The notes under the pieces: model-generated
Databases searched by the model: none
What the model saw: the letters and a program-made list of their open reading frames with translations, nothing else
What the model was told of the DNA's origin: nothing
In this document: positions 56,465 through 64,000 of the stretch, one piece after another
How the letters are laid out: each line of letters opens with the position of its first letter
Position numbering within the stretch: position 1 is the first letter of the stretch
Origin: Acinetobacter pittii ANC 4050
GTDB taxonomy: Bacteria > Pseudomonadota > Gammaproteobacteria > Pseudomonadales > Moraxellaceae
DNA: 64,000 bases
NCBI RefSeq assembly: GCF_000399685.1
Contig: NZ_KB976987.1
Location: 2,247,954-2,311,953, forward strand
Reading direction: 5' to 3'
Translations under genes and position numbers: made by a program

Positions 56465-58104
56465 GTAAAACGCCTCGTTATTTAGAAACACCACCCGACT
56501 GGACCCCAGAAGAGCAACCGACTCTACCAGGTTCACCGGCAGCTATTGCACATTCTGTACCTAAACGGTTTATTTATTTTTTTATCGGTTTATTTGTCGC
56601 TCTTTCAGCAAGCTTAAGTAATGGTTTTATTACGGCAAATTTACCTTTAATTCAAGGTGAGTATGGACTGACGCCTTCCGAGGCTGCTTGGCTACCTGCG
56701 GCCTATGTTATGGCAAACGTTAGCTCAAACCTGATTTTATTTAAAGCCAGACAACAGTATGGACTGAGAGTATTTTCAGAAATAGGACTCGTGATTTTTA
56801 TTGCGGTTCTGGTCTTACATATTTTTGTGCATACCTATGAAATGGCGCTATTTGCTCGGGTTGTGGCCGGTTTAGCTGGCGCGCCACTGAGCTCATTAGG
56901 CATGTATTACACCATGCAAGCTTTTAAAAAAGCAGACATGGCAAAAGGAATATATATCGCCTTCGGCTTTCAGCAACTCGGCGTACCATTGGCTTGGATT
57001 ATTTCTCCATTTCTTGTAAATACAGACAGTTGGTCTGTTCTATATACATTTGAGCTCGGCTTAGCACTTTGTTGTTTAGCCATGGTTGTTTCATTAAAGT
57101 TACCACGTAGCTTACGAATTTATGTTTTTGAGAAGCAAGATTTTTTTACCTTTGCTTTACTCGCTCCTGGCTTTGCCTGTTTATGTATTGTGCTCACACA
57201 AGGCCCAATTTTATGGTGGTTTAATAGCCAGTGGCTTGCTTATGTATTAATTGCAGGTTTTAGCTTAGTTGTTCTTGGGTTGCTCTATGAACACTATCGT
57301 GCCAATCCATTAATTATGACGCGTTGGTTAGGTGCTGCTTCAACCTTACGTTTCATTTTTGGTGCTTTTGCTATTCGGCTTTTAATGTCAGAACAAAGCT
57401 ATGCAGCGGTTAACTTCTTAAAAACAATGGGGATGGGTCCAGACCAATTTGTTCCACTCTATGTTGTCATCTTGGTGGGAATTTTAAGTGGAACTCTTTT
57501 TAGTGCCCTGACTTTTTCACGCGAAAGAATTATCTTCCATTTACTTTTTGCAGAGTTTTTAATTTTAGTTGCCTGTGGACTAGATTATCACCTAACCAGT
57601 GATGTCCGACCTGTGAATTTCTTTGCAAGCCAATTTTTAGTCGGCTTTGCTGGTGGTCTATTTATTGGCCCATTACTGCTTATTGGCTTTGCACAGACAC
57701 TTGCTAAAGGTCCATCTTATGTAGTCACCTTTATCGTATTATTTTCTGCAACCCAAACTTTCGGTGGTCTTGTCGGGTCTTCATTCTTTTCAACCTATCA
57801 ACAACATCGTACGCAAAACTATCAAGCCGAGATAATTAAAGATTTAGAACAAGCAGACCCTCTAGTCGCTCAAAGACTCTCTACCTATCAACACAGTGCA
57901 TCAGTTACTACGACTGACCCAGCATTACAAACAGCCCAATCCATGCGTTCGCTTAATCAAGTGGTCACTCGTGAAGCCCAAGTGCGTGCCTACAATGATG
58001 TAATTGCATTAAACGGTATTTTTGCTGTCGCACTACTCTTGTGGGGTGGTTTTAATATTGCACGAAGTAAATATTTACAACGTAGAGGAATTAGCCGTCC
58101 TTAA
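56461..58104 (+). CDS. MFS efflux transporter, DHA2-like (14 TM)
   Basis: The 547-residue protein has about 14 membrane segments after a 35-residue Pro-rich cytoplasmic N-terminus. The stretch SNGFITANLPLIQGEYGLTPSEAAWLPAAYV is the motif of EmrB-type drug pumps (many have D in place of N in TANL). A soluble loop (about 450-500) lies before the last helix. With the HlyD-type adaptor downstream and an outer-membrane channel from elsewhere it should form a three-part pump. The substrate cannot be told. Confidence 0.88.
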   Translation: MSKTPRYLETPPDWTPEEQPTLPGSPAAIAHSVPKRFIYFFIGLFVALSASLSNGFITANLPLIQGEYGLTPSEAAWLPAAYVMANVSSNLILFKARQQYGLRVFSEIGLVIFIAVLVLHIFVHTYEMALFARVVAGLAGAPLSSLGMYYTMQAFKKADMAKGIYIAFGFQQLGVPLAWIISPFLVNTDSWSVLYTFELGLALCCLAMVVSLKLPRSLRIYVFEKQDFFTFALLAPGFACLCIVLTQGPILWWFNSQWLAYVLIAGFSLVVLGLLYEHYRANPLIMTRWLGAASTLRFIFGAFAIRLLMSEQSYAAVNFLKTMGMGPDQFVPLYVVILVGILSGTLFSALTFSRERIIFHLLFAEFLILVACGLDYHLTSDVRPVNFFASQFLVGFAGGLFIGPLLLIGFAQTLAKGPSYVVTFIVLFSATQTFGGLVGSSFFSTYQQHRTQNYQAEIIKDLEQADPLVAQRLSTYQHSASVTTTDPALQTAQSMRSLNQVVTREAQVRAYNDVIALNGIFAVALLLWGGFNIARSKYLQRRGISRP

Positions 58105-58144
58105 TGGCTTTCATTATTGATGAAATAGAAATTGAGATTGATAT

Positions 58145-59278
58145 ATGTCAGATGATCAAAACAAACCGGAACATACCCCTGCTCAGGCACCTGCCAACGA
58201 GCCAACACCTGCATCTGCACCTGCACCTGCACCTGCAAGTAAACTGATTCCGACAAAACGCTCAACTTTATTATGGATGTTAGGTGTTCTTATTGTCGGT
58301 ATTTTAGTGATTTTATGGGCATGGAGAATCGGACCTTTCGCAACGAGTGTTCAGCAAACTGACAATAGTTATGTAAAAGGTAAGACAACGATTTTATCGT
58401 CACAAATTAATGGCTACGTAAAGGATGTAGTTGTTAAGGACTTTGACCATGTCAAAAAGGGTCAAGTCCTCATGCATATCGATGCCACTACTTATGACCA
58501 AAAAGTAGCGCAAGCGGCCTCAGGTGTTGAACAAGCTAAAAATACTTTAGCCAATCAAACCCAGTCCATTGCTCAAAAACAAGCTGATATTGTGGCTGCA
58601 CAAGCCAAAGTTGAACAAGTTAGAGCTCAATATGATCTCTCTTTAGCCCAACTTAGACGCTATCAACAGTTAGGAAATAGCGGAGCAGCCTCTAAATCTG
58701 AACAAGATAAAGCTGCTGCAGATGCTGAAAATAACCTTGCAGCACTTAAACAGGCAGAGGCTAATGTTTTAGTTGCCAAAGAAGCGCTTAAAACGGCACA
58801 AGTCGCAGAAGCAGGTTTAGAAGCGCAAGTTTCCAGCGCTAAAGCACAATTAGATCAGGCACAAACTACCAAAGACTACAGTGTCATTGTTGCTCCAATG
58901 GATGGTCAACTTGGTGAGGTGAACCCTCGTGTTGGGCAATATGTAGCAGCAGGCTCCCAATTACTCTACCTCATCCCACAGCAAACTTGGGTAATCGCTA
59001 ACTTTAAAGAGACCCAAATTGCTAATATGCGAATTGGTCAAAAAGCATGGTTCACAGTCGACGCCATGAAACATAAAAAATTTACAGGACATGTTGAACA
59101 GATCTCACCTGCCGCGGGTTCTGAGTTCAGTGTGTTAAAGCCTGATAATGCAACAGGAAACTTTACCAAAGTGGTTCAACGAATTGCGGTACGTATTACC
59201 ATTGATCCAAATCAGGAAGGAATGGAACATTTACGCCCTGGCATGTCAGTGGTTACTTCTGTCGATACAAGTTCGTAA
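58145..59278 (+). CDS. HlyD/EmrA-type membrane fusion protein
   Basis: The 377-residue adaptor has a cytoplasmic Ala-Pro-rich N-terminus (about 10-32), one membrane helix (about 42-62), a lipoyl-like domain split by a long coiled-coil hairpin (about 115-235), and a beta-barrel part (PMDGQLGEVNPRVGQYV, ANFKETQI). It links the MFS pump to an outer-membrane channel. It starts 40 nt after the MFS gene. The Ala-Pro stretch is encoded by an in-frame hexanucleotide repeat. Confidence 0.9.
   Translation: MSDDQNKPEHTPAQAPANEPTPASAPAPAPASKLIPTKRSTLLWMLGVLIVGILVILWAWRIGPFATSVQQTDNSYVKGKTTILSSQINGYVKDVVVKDFDHVKKGQVLMHIDATTYDQKVAQAASGVEQAKNTLANQTQSIAQKQADIVAAQAKVEQVRAQYDLSLAQLRRYQQLGNSGAASKSEQDKAAADAENNLAALKQAEANVLVAKEALKTAQVAEAGLEAQVSSAKAQLDQAQTTKDYSVIVAPMDGQLGEVNPRVGQYVAAGSQLLYLIPQQTWVIANFKETQIANMRIGQKAWFTVDAMKHKKFTGHVEQISPAAGSEFSVLKPDNATGNFTKVVQRIAVRITIDPNQEGMEHLRPGMSVVTSVDTSS
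58209..58236 (+). repeat. Hexanucleotide repeat (CTGCAC) in the HlyD-type gene
   Basis: About four near-perfect copies of CTGCAC encode Ala-Pro pairs in the cytoplasmic N-terminus. A copy-number change would alter the length by two residues without shifting the frame. Confidence 0.75.
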
Positions 59279-59280
59279 AC

Positions 59281-59308
59281 AGCTTTTTAAAGCTCTATTT
59301 AAAAAGCT
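59281..59308 (+). repeat. Perfect 11-bp AT-rich inverted repeat after the efflux operon
   Basis: AGCTTTTTAAA (59281-59291) and TTTAAAAAGCT (59298-59308) flank GCTCTA. It begins 2 nt after the HlyD-type stop. No T tract follows, so as a terminator it would be weak. Confidence 0.6.
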
Positions 59309-59309
59309 A

Positions 59310-59359
59310 CAATGTGATCAATCATTATTTTTCTCAATTTCTAATGTTTGATCACATTG
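59310..59359 (+). repeat. Perfect 11-bp inverted repeat around the start of the PLP enzyme gene
   Basis: CAATGTGATCA (59310-59320) and TGATCACATTG (59349-59359) enclose 28 nt that include the likely start ATG 59344. In RNA this would put the start codon in the loop; in DNA each arm holds a TGATCA palindrome. Confidence 0.6.
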
Positions 59360-60225
59360 CCCAGCCTATCTCCTGTCAACACATTGGACTCCCCTCATCT
59401 GTTCATCTCGACATTAAGCGATTAGATTTAGTTCATCCTCAAATTTCGGGCAATAAGTTTTTCAAATTGAAATACAATTTGCTTGCCGCAAAACAACAAA
59501 ATTTATCAAGTATTTTGACTTTTGGTGGGGCTTATTCCAATCATATTGCCGCAACGGCCTATGCAGCTCATCTTTTTGGTTTAAAAAGTATAGGCATTAT
59601 TCGTGGAGAAGAGTTAGCTGACAAACCTCTTAATCCAACCTTAGCAAGAGTCCAAAGCTTAGGAATGCAGCTACATTTTGTCTCACGCCATGAATATCGA
59701 TTACGAGATGATGCCAACTATCTTCAACAATTACACCATCAATATCCTGAAACTTTCATTATTCCTGAAGGCGGTACCAATGAACTGGCAGTTCAAGGTT
59801 GTCAGGAAATTCTCAGTCAAAGCGATTTAGAGCAATATGATGTAATTTGCTGTGCAGTCGGTACTGGCGGAACGATTTCAGGGCTCATTGAGCGAAGTGC
59901 ATCGCATCAAAAGGTTTTAGGATTTTCGGCTCTAAAAGGTGATTTTTTACAACAAGAAATTCGGCAATGGACCAAAAAACAAAATTGGTTGCTCACAGAT
60001 GCATACTGCTGTGGCGGATATGCAAAAACCTCACCCGAGCTATTGGCATTTATAGAAAATTTTGAAGAGCAACATGCCGTACCACTTGAACCGATCTATA
60101 CGGGAAAGATGGTGTTTGGTCTGCTTGATCTTATAAAAAATAATTACTTTGCTGAGGGAACTCGCATTCTGGCAATCCACTCAGGTGGTTTACAGGCAGA
60201 TATAAGAAATAAATCACATCAATAA
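59344..60225 (+). CDS. ACC deaminase/D-cysteine desulfhydrase family PLP enzyme
   Basis: The 293-residue protein is a fold-type II PLP enzyme. Lys38 in ISGNKFFKLKYN is the expected cofactor lysine, with SNHIAA for the substrate carboxylate and AVGTGGTISGL as the phosphate loop. The family includes 1-aminocyclopropane-1-carboxylate deaminase and D-cysteine desulfhydrase; the exact substrate is unclear and true ACC deaminase activity is less likely. I start at ATG 59344 (MFDHIAQPIS); GTG 59314 would add 10 residues. Neither has a clear ribosome binding site, and the region is highly structured. Confidence 0.83.
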   Translation: MFDHIAQPISCQHIGLPSSVHLDIKRLDLVHPQISGNKFFKLKYNLLAAKQQNLSSILTFGGAYSNHIAATAYAAHLFGLKSIGIIRGEELADKPLNPTLARVQSLGMQLHFVSRHEYRLRDDANYLQQLHHQYPETFIIPEGGTNELAVQGCQEILSQSDLEQYDVICCAVGTGGTISGLIERSASHQKVLGFSALKGDFLQQEIRQWTKKQNWLLTDAYCCGGYAKTSPELLAFIENFEEQHAVPLEPIYTGKMVFGLLDLIKNNYFAEGTRILAIHSGGLQADIRNKSHQ

Positions 60226-60342
60226 CTTACTTATGTTCAGGTCGTATTATTACCCACAGCGGTAAATGTCTTTAGCACGACTAAGGCTCGGCATGATAGT
60301 ATATGCCCCTTTTAAATTTTCACGATTAATCGAGAATCTCTT

Positions 60343-61542
60343 ATGTCTAACAGTCATGTCGATGTCATTGTCTTAGGTGCAGGTGCTTCTGGACTCATGT
60401 TGGCTGCACATGCTGCTAAACGAGGGCGCTCGGTTTTAATTTTAGAAAAAGCCAATAAAATTGGTAAAAAGATTTTAATGTCAGGTGGCGGTAAGTGTAA
60501 CTTTACTAACTTGTATGTAGAACCTGACAACTATATTTCTCACAATCCACACTTTGTTATTTCTGCCCTATCACGCTATAGCAACTGGGACTTTATTGGT
60601 TTGGTATGTGATTATAAAATTGCTTATGAAGAACGAAAACACGGACAGTTATTCACGCTAAATGGCGCTAAAGAAATTTTAGAAATGCTGGTGAGTGAAT
60701 GCAATAAAACCAACAATGTTGATATTCAAACCCAATGTGAAGCTGTCCAGATTGACCCTTTAGAACAAGGCGGTTTTACTGTACACACTAACCAAGGTCG
60801 GTTTAGTTGTGAGTCATTGGTGGTGGCTACAGGCGGCTTATCTATTCCGACTCTTGGTGGTTCTGGGTTTGGCTATGAACTGGCACAAAAGTTTGGACAT
60901 CAGGTTTACCCAACTCGTGCAGGTTTAGTTCCATTTACTTTTTCAGATCATATTAAAGAGGTCACTACACGTCTAAGTGGTAATGCTTTAGATGTGACAC
61001 TCAGTAACTCGAAAAATAGCTTTACTGAAGCATTATTATTTACGCATCGTGGTTTAAGTGGACCAAGTTCTTTGCAGCTTTCAAACTATTGGAACTCGGG
61101 AGAAAGCTTCAAAATTGACTTTTTCCCAAGCCAAGATTTAACAACTTATTTAAAAGATAAAAAGAAAGCGCAACCCAAAGTTCTATTACGTACACTTCTT
61201 AGCGAGTTTACCGCGAAAAGTATTGTCCAAGAGTTACAGCAACTCATCTGGAGCGAGCAGAGTGAAACAGCGATTGGTAATATCAGTGATGCACTGTTAG
61301 ATCATATTGCCGAACAGCTACATGGTTTTACTGTTAAACCATCAGGTACAGAAGGATATCGTACTGCTGAAGTTACTTTAGGGGGAGTGGATACAACTGA
61401 AGTATCTTCCAAAACCATGGAAAGTAAAAAGCAAAAAGGTCTGTTTTTTATTGGCGAAGTACTTGATGTGACTGGCCACTTAGGAGGTTATAACTTCCAA
61501 TGGGCTTGGTCTTCCGCTTATGCAGCAGCACAATATGTTTAA
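60343..61542 (+). CDS. HI0933/YhiN-type flavoprotein
   Basis: The 399-residue protein has the dinucleotide motif VIVLGAGASGLMLAAHAA near the N-terminus and the family motifs KIGKKILMSGGGKCNFTN and ATGGLSIPTLGGSGFGYELA, and ends with GEVLDVTGHLGGYNFQWAWSSAY. This layout is that of YhiN and HI0933, FAD-containing oxidoreductases of unknown substrate. It stands alone on the plus strand; a small minus-strand gene ends 13 nt beyond it. Confidence 0.92.
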   Translation: MSNSHVDVIVLGAGASGLMLAAHAAKRGRSVLILEKANKIGKKILMSGGGKCNFTNLYVEPDNYISHNPHFVISALSRYSNWDFIGLVCDYKIAYEERKHGQLFTLNGAKEILEMLVSECNKTNNVDIQTQCEAVQIDPLEQGGFTVHTNQGRFSCESLVVATGGLSIPTLGGSGFGYELAQKFGHQVYPTRAGLVPFTFSDHIKEVTTRLSGNALDVTLSNSKNSFTEALLFTHRGLSGPSSLQLSNYWNSGESFKIDFFPSQDLTTYLKDKKKAQPKVLLRTLLSEFTAKSIVQELQQLIWSEQSETAIGNISDALLDHIAEQLHGFTVKPSGTEGYRTAEVTLGGVDTTEVSSKTMESKKQKGLFFIGEVLDVTGHLGGYNFQWAWSSAYAAAQYV

Positions 61543-61554
61543 ATGACAAAGAAG

Positions 61555-61725
61555 CTAATTTGATGCTTTCGAATCATTTGACGAATTTTCAGAATTACGC
61601 GTATGAGTTGTTGTCTGTTTTGATGAATTAGATTTGTTAAAGACAAATTTATAAGCACTTGCTAAAAAACCTACGGTAATTCCCGCAATGACAATCGGTG
61701 CTAAAAAACGACCTGGTTTCTTCAT
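61555..61725 (-). CDS. Small single-span membrane protein (56 aa)
   Basis: A 57-codon frame runs from ATG 61725 to TAG 61555. The protein starts MKKPGRFLAPIVIAGITVGF, with one hydrophobic segment (about 8-29), then a hydrophilic tail rich in Ser, Asn and Thr. The binding site GAGGA lies 8 nt before the start. The codons are Acinetobacter-like. No family is recognised. It is short enough to be missed by length filters. It is downstream of the mechanosensitive-channel gene but separated from it by a terminator. Confidence 0.75.
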   Translation of the reverse strand: MKKPGRFLAPIVIAGITVGFLASAYKFVFNKSNSSKQTTTHTRNSENSSNDSKASN

Positions 61726-61762
61726 CGTATTTTCCTCACTTATTTGTTTTTATAACGGCCCA

Positions 61763-61794
61763 AAAAAGGACGACCACTCAATATAGAGTGGTCG
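61763..61794 (-). terminator. Terminator after the mechanosensitive-channel-like gene
   Basis: CGACCACTC and GAGTGGTCG form a 9-bp stem around AATATA; on the minus strand CCTTTTTT follows. Confidence 0.85.
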
Positions 61795-61854
61795 AACTTA
61801 TCACAAAAATCAAAGATTTTTTGTACTGTTTATCTGAAAAATTAGTTTCATCTA

Positions 61855-63555
61855 CTAAATTTCGTCATTTTCTCCAGTAGATCCAAACGGTTTATTTACT
61901 GGTGGTTGTGCTGGATTTACTTGCGCAGAATCAGCTGGTTTTGCATCAGATGACACGGTTGACGGTGAAGTTGTCGTCGGTGCAATTGTAGATGTTGACG
62001 AAGTAGTCGTTGCAGATGAATTACCGGCAGATGGAGTGCTCGTAGTGGTAGTAGAAGGTGGTTGATACAGAGGATTTGGTTCGTTAGCTTCTTTTTTAGC
62101 TTTATCTAACAAATCACTCAATAGTCTTTCAGCTGGTTGGCGACCACCTAAACCAAATGCAAGAGCGAAAGCAACTGCAACTGCGCCTAGAGTCAAACCA
62201 AATGCAAGATTAACGATTGAATCCGCAATACCCATCGCTCTTAAACCAAGCGCAAGTACTAGACCAATAATTAGCACACGAACTAAACTACCCAACCAAC
62301 GCGAGCTATTATATTCACCACGTTGAACTACGTTTGCCACAACATTGGCAAGCCAGAAACCAATAACCAAGATTACTGCGCCCAATAGAATGTTTGCACC
62401 GAAATGGATAAACATTGCGATTAGACCACTAATCTGATCGAAACCAAGACGATCCGCAGCTTCAGAAACTGCAAACAGCATCGTAAAGAATACAATTAGC
62501 CAGCCAACTGCATTAGAAACTTTAGTTTCACCTAAAAAGCGTTGTACATCTAATTTTGCAGGAATTTCATCAACACCTGTACCTGCAATTAATTCAGCGA
62601 CTAAGCGGCCAACAAAACGAGAAACAATATAAGCAACCAGTAGAATTAAACCAGCAGCAATAATATTTGGAATTGCCTGCAAGATTTCATTAAGCATTGC
62701 TGTCGCTGGCTGAGAAATTGTCTCAATGCCTAAAGCTTCAAATGCCACAATCAACGTGGTAATAATGATGATTGCAAAAACAAATGAACCTAAGAATTTG
62801 CCTACATTAGAGTTTTTGAAAAGACCAATTTTTTCAGCTTGGGCCTGAACACCTAAGCTATTTACCAAACCTTCAACAATACCGCGTACAATTTTTGCCA
62901 AGATATAACCAACAAAAACGATAACGCCAGCAATAAAGATATTTGGTAAGAACGCTACGGCGTCATTTACCATATTTTGAACTGGAATCAGTAAGCCTGT
63001 TAATCCTAGTATTGAAAGAACAATCGGAAGGAAAAGTAACAATACAAGCCAGTAAAGAATTTCACCAATGTTTTGGCTAATTCCACCTACACCCACTTCG
63101 CTGCTTAACTTATCATCGAGTTGAGTTCGCGATAAGACATTGGTCACCCCTGCTCGCACCAGTCGAGCAACGATCCAACCAATAAAACCTACCACAACAG
63201 CAGCAATAATATTTGGAATATAGACAAGTACCTGATTCACCATATTGCTGAACGGGCCACTTACTCCACTAATGTTAAGTACATTGAGAGCTGCGACAAC
63301 AGCTAAGATTAAAATAAACCAGAATACGACTTTTGAAATAAGGCCTTCTATATTTGGAGTACGCCCAGTTGCTGAAGATAATTTTGCATTGGTATTTACC
63401 TTTTGCAGAAGTTTTTTAACACCTGCCGCAACCAATAAAGCAATTATCCAGCCTACCAGTAAGATGACGATTGCAGCTAAAATAGGATGAAACTGATCCC
63501 AGTAATACATCGCATCAAACTGAGCGCCGCGAGGCCCATCAAAAAATTCATTCAT
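61855..63555 (-). CDS. Mechanosensitive channel-like protein with TM-helix repeats (CmpX-like)
   Basis: The 566-residue protein has about 11 membrane segments, built from repeats of the kind VNQVLVYIPNIIAAVVVGF, VNDAVAFLPNIFIAGVIVF and LNEILQAIPNIIAAGLILL, and a last glycine/alanine-rich helix (FGLTLGAVAVAFALAFGLGG) like the MscS pore helix. The tail (about 480-566) is very rich in Ser and Thr. It resembles CmpX of Pseudomonas, a conserved membrane protein linked to envelope stress. The soluble MscS beta domain is absent, so channel function is uncertain. Confidence 0.85.
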   Translation of the reverse strand: MNEFFDGPRGAQFDAMYYWDQFHPILAAIVILLVGWIIALLVAAGVKKLLQKVNTNAKLSSATGRTPNIEGLISKVVFWFILILAVVAALNVLNISGVSGPFSNMVNQVLVYIPNIIAAVVVGFIGWIVARLVRAGVTNVLSRTQLDDKLSSEVGVGGISQNIGEILYWLVLLLFLPIVLSILGLTGLLIPVQNMVNDAVAFLPNIFIAGVIVFVGYILAKIVRGIVEGLVNSLGVQAQAEKIGLFKNSNVGKFLGSFVFAIIIITTLIVAFEALGIETISQPATAMLNEILQAIPNIIAAGLILLVAYIVSRFVGRLVAELIAGTGVDEIPAKLDVQRFLGETKVSNAVGWLIVFFTMLFAVSEAADRLGFDQISGLIAMFIHFGANILLGAVILVIGFWLANVVANVVQRGEYNSSRWLGSLVRVLIIGLVLALGLRAMGIADSIVNLAFGLTLGAVAVAFALAFGLGGRQPAERLLSDLLDKAKKEANEPNPLYQPPSTTTTSTPSAGNSSATTTSSTSTIAPTTTSPSTVSSDAKPADSAQVNPAQPPVNKPFGSTGENDEI

Positions 63556-63720
63556 ATTGTTATGTCCTCAATTGTTATGTTCTTTTCAGTGCTATCAATA
63601 ATGAAAAACACTTTTCGTTGTTAAAAATGACGATGAATGCGGTCTATCTCACCTTATGTTTTGAATATTTTCTAATCAACACAGTTCTGCATAAATACAA
63701 CAAATTGATGCAAAAGGTTG

Positions 63721-63755
63721 CAAAAAAAGCCTTCAGGTCACGTCCTAAAGGCTTT
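63721..63755 (-). terminator. Terminator after the edge membrane-protein gene
   Basis: AAAGCCTT and AAGGCTTT plus an inner AGG/CCT form the stem; on the minus strand seven T residues follow. Confidence 0.8.
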
Positions 63756-63780
63756 CTATAAAGATATACTGGTTAGCTTA

Positions 63781-64000
63781 TTACCCTTTATAAATATTCA
63801 AATCTGAAGTGCTCTTAATGACATGTGGTGTGGCCTCATGTTGAAAAGCGGCTTCTTCTTTAGGTGTTTTGCTGTGATCAGCAACCATGTAGACGATCAA
63901 TGCAATAAGAAAAAGCCCAACAATAATTAAAATGTAAACTGGCAATCTTCTTTTTTTCGCAGTTTCTTCAGGACTCGTCACATGAGGTGGTTTTGAAAAA
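63781..64000 (-). CDS. Small membrane protein, cut by the window edge
   Basis: The frame encodes a single-span protein with the polar, Lys/Arg-rich stretch EETAKKRRLP before a hydrophobic helix (PVYILIIVGLFLIALIVYMV) and a polar tail ending DLNIYKG. A GTG at 63981 has no ribosome binding site, and the frame stays open with plausible residues (SKPPHV) to the end of the window, so the true start is probably outside. No family is recognised. Confidence 0.65.
   Translation of the reverse strand, partial: FSKPPHVTSPEETAKKRRLPVYILIIVGLFLIALIVYMVADHSKTPKEEAAFQHEATPHVIKSTSDLNIYKG

Overview
The window is ordinary chromosome of a gamma-proteobacterium, almost certainly Acinetobacter (A. baumannii/calcoaceticus group). 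I infer this from the low GC content, the protein sequences and the gene order: tRNA-Gln, prs, rplY, pth; yceD-rpmF-fabD-fabG-acpP without plsX or fabH; bioHAFCD; otsBA; a biotin ligase without the repressor domain; and a cluster of secreted proteins like those called fil in Acinetobacter. There is no rRNA, insertion sequence, prophage or CRISPR array. Nearly all genes are intact and tightly packed, with many hairpin terminators between convergent genes.

Layout. 1-2.8 kb: two identical tRNA-Gln genes, then prs, rplY, pth and panD. 2.8-8.3 kb: a two-gene membrane cluster (GDYXXLXY and DUF2157/DUF4401-type), an FMN riboswitch with ribB, a HAD phosphatase, thiD and a BON-LysM protein. 8.5-11.5 kb: acpP, fabG, fabD, rpmF and yceD on the minus strand. 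11.6-15.6 kb: epmC, yciO, scpA, scpB and rluB. 15.6-20.3 kb: the biotin operon bioH-A-F-C-D on the minus strand. 20.6-25 kb: otsB-otsA, an MFS transporter with a structured leader, and bacterioferritin. 25.2-32.5 kb: the likely operon gntR-smc-zipA-ligA on the minus strand. 32.8-38.5 kb: a TauE-type permease, birA, coaX, ffh, a YpjD-like protein and dusC. 38.6-46.6 kb: five related secreted proteins. 46.9-54.4 kb: dcd, a LysE exporter, a DUF2062 protein, a lipoprotein nucleosidase, apbC, a repeat-rich helical protein and metG. 54.4-64 kb: a lipoprotein/EF-hand pair, a LysE exporter, a tetR-MFS-HlyD efflux operon, a PLP enzyme, a YhiN-like flavoprotein, a small membrane protein missed by length cut-offs, a mechanosensitive-channel-like protein and a partial membrane protein at the edge.

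How genes work together. ScpA and ScpB (13-14.6 kb) are the partners of SMC (28-32 kb). The bio operon makes biotin, BirA attaches it to protein, and the Fab/ACP proteins supply the pimeloyl-ACP route on which BioC and BioH act. PanD and CoaX both serve coenzyme A synthesis. OtsB and OtsA make trehalose. TetR, the 14-helix MFS protein and the HlyD-type adaptor look like one regulated efflux pump.

The least explained part is 38.6-46.6 kb. Five exported proteins carry the same motif directly after the signal peptide, closely spaced cysteine pairs, and in three of them a similar C-terminal end. Other points worth checking are a hairpin that buries the ribosome binding site of the MFS gene, a terminator-like hairpin in the ligA leader, a palindrome at the likely bio promoter, two perfect inverted repeats ahead of the PLP enzyme, and a bacterioferritin lacking the haem-ligand methionine.
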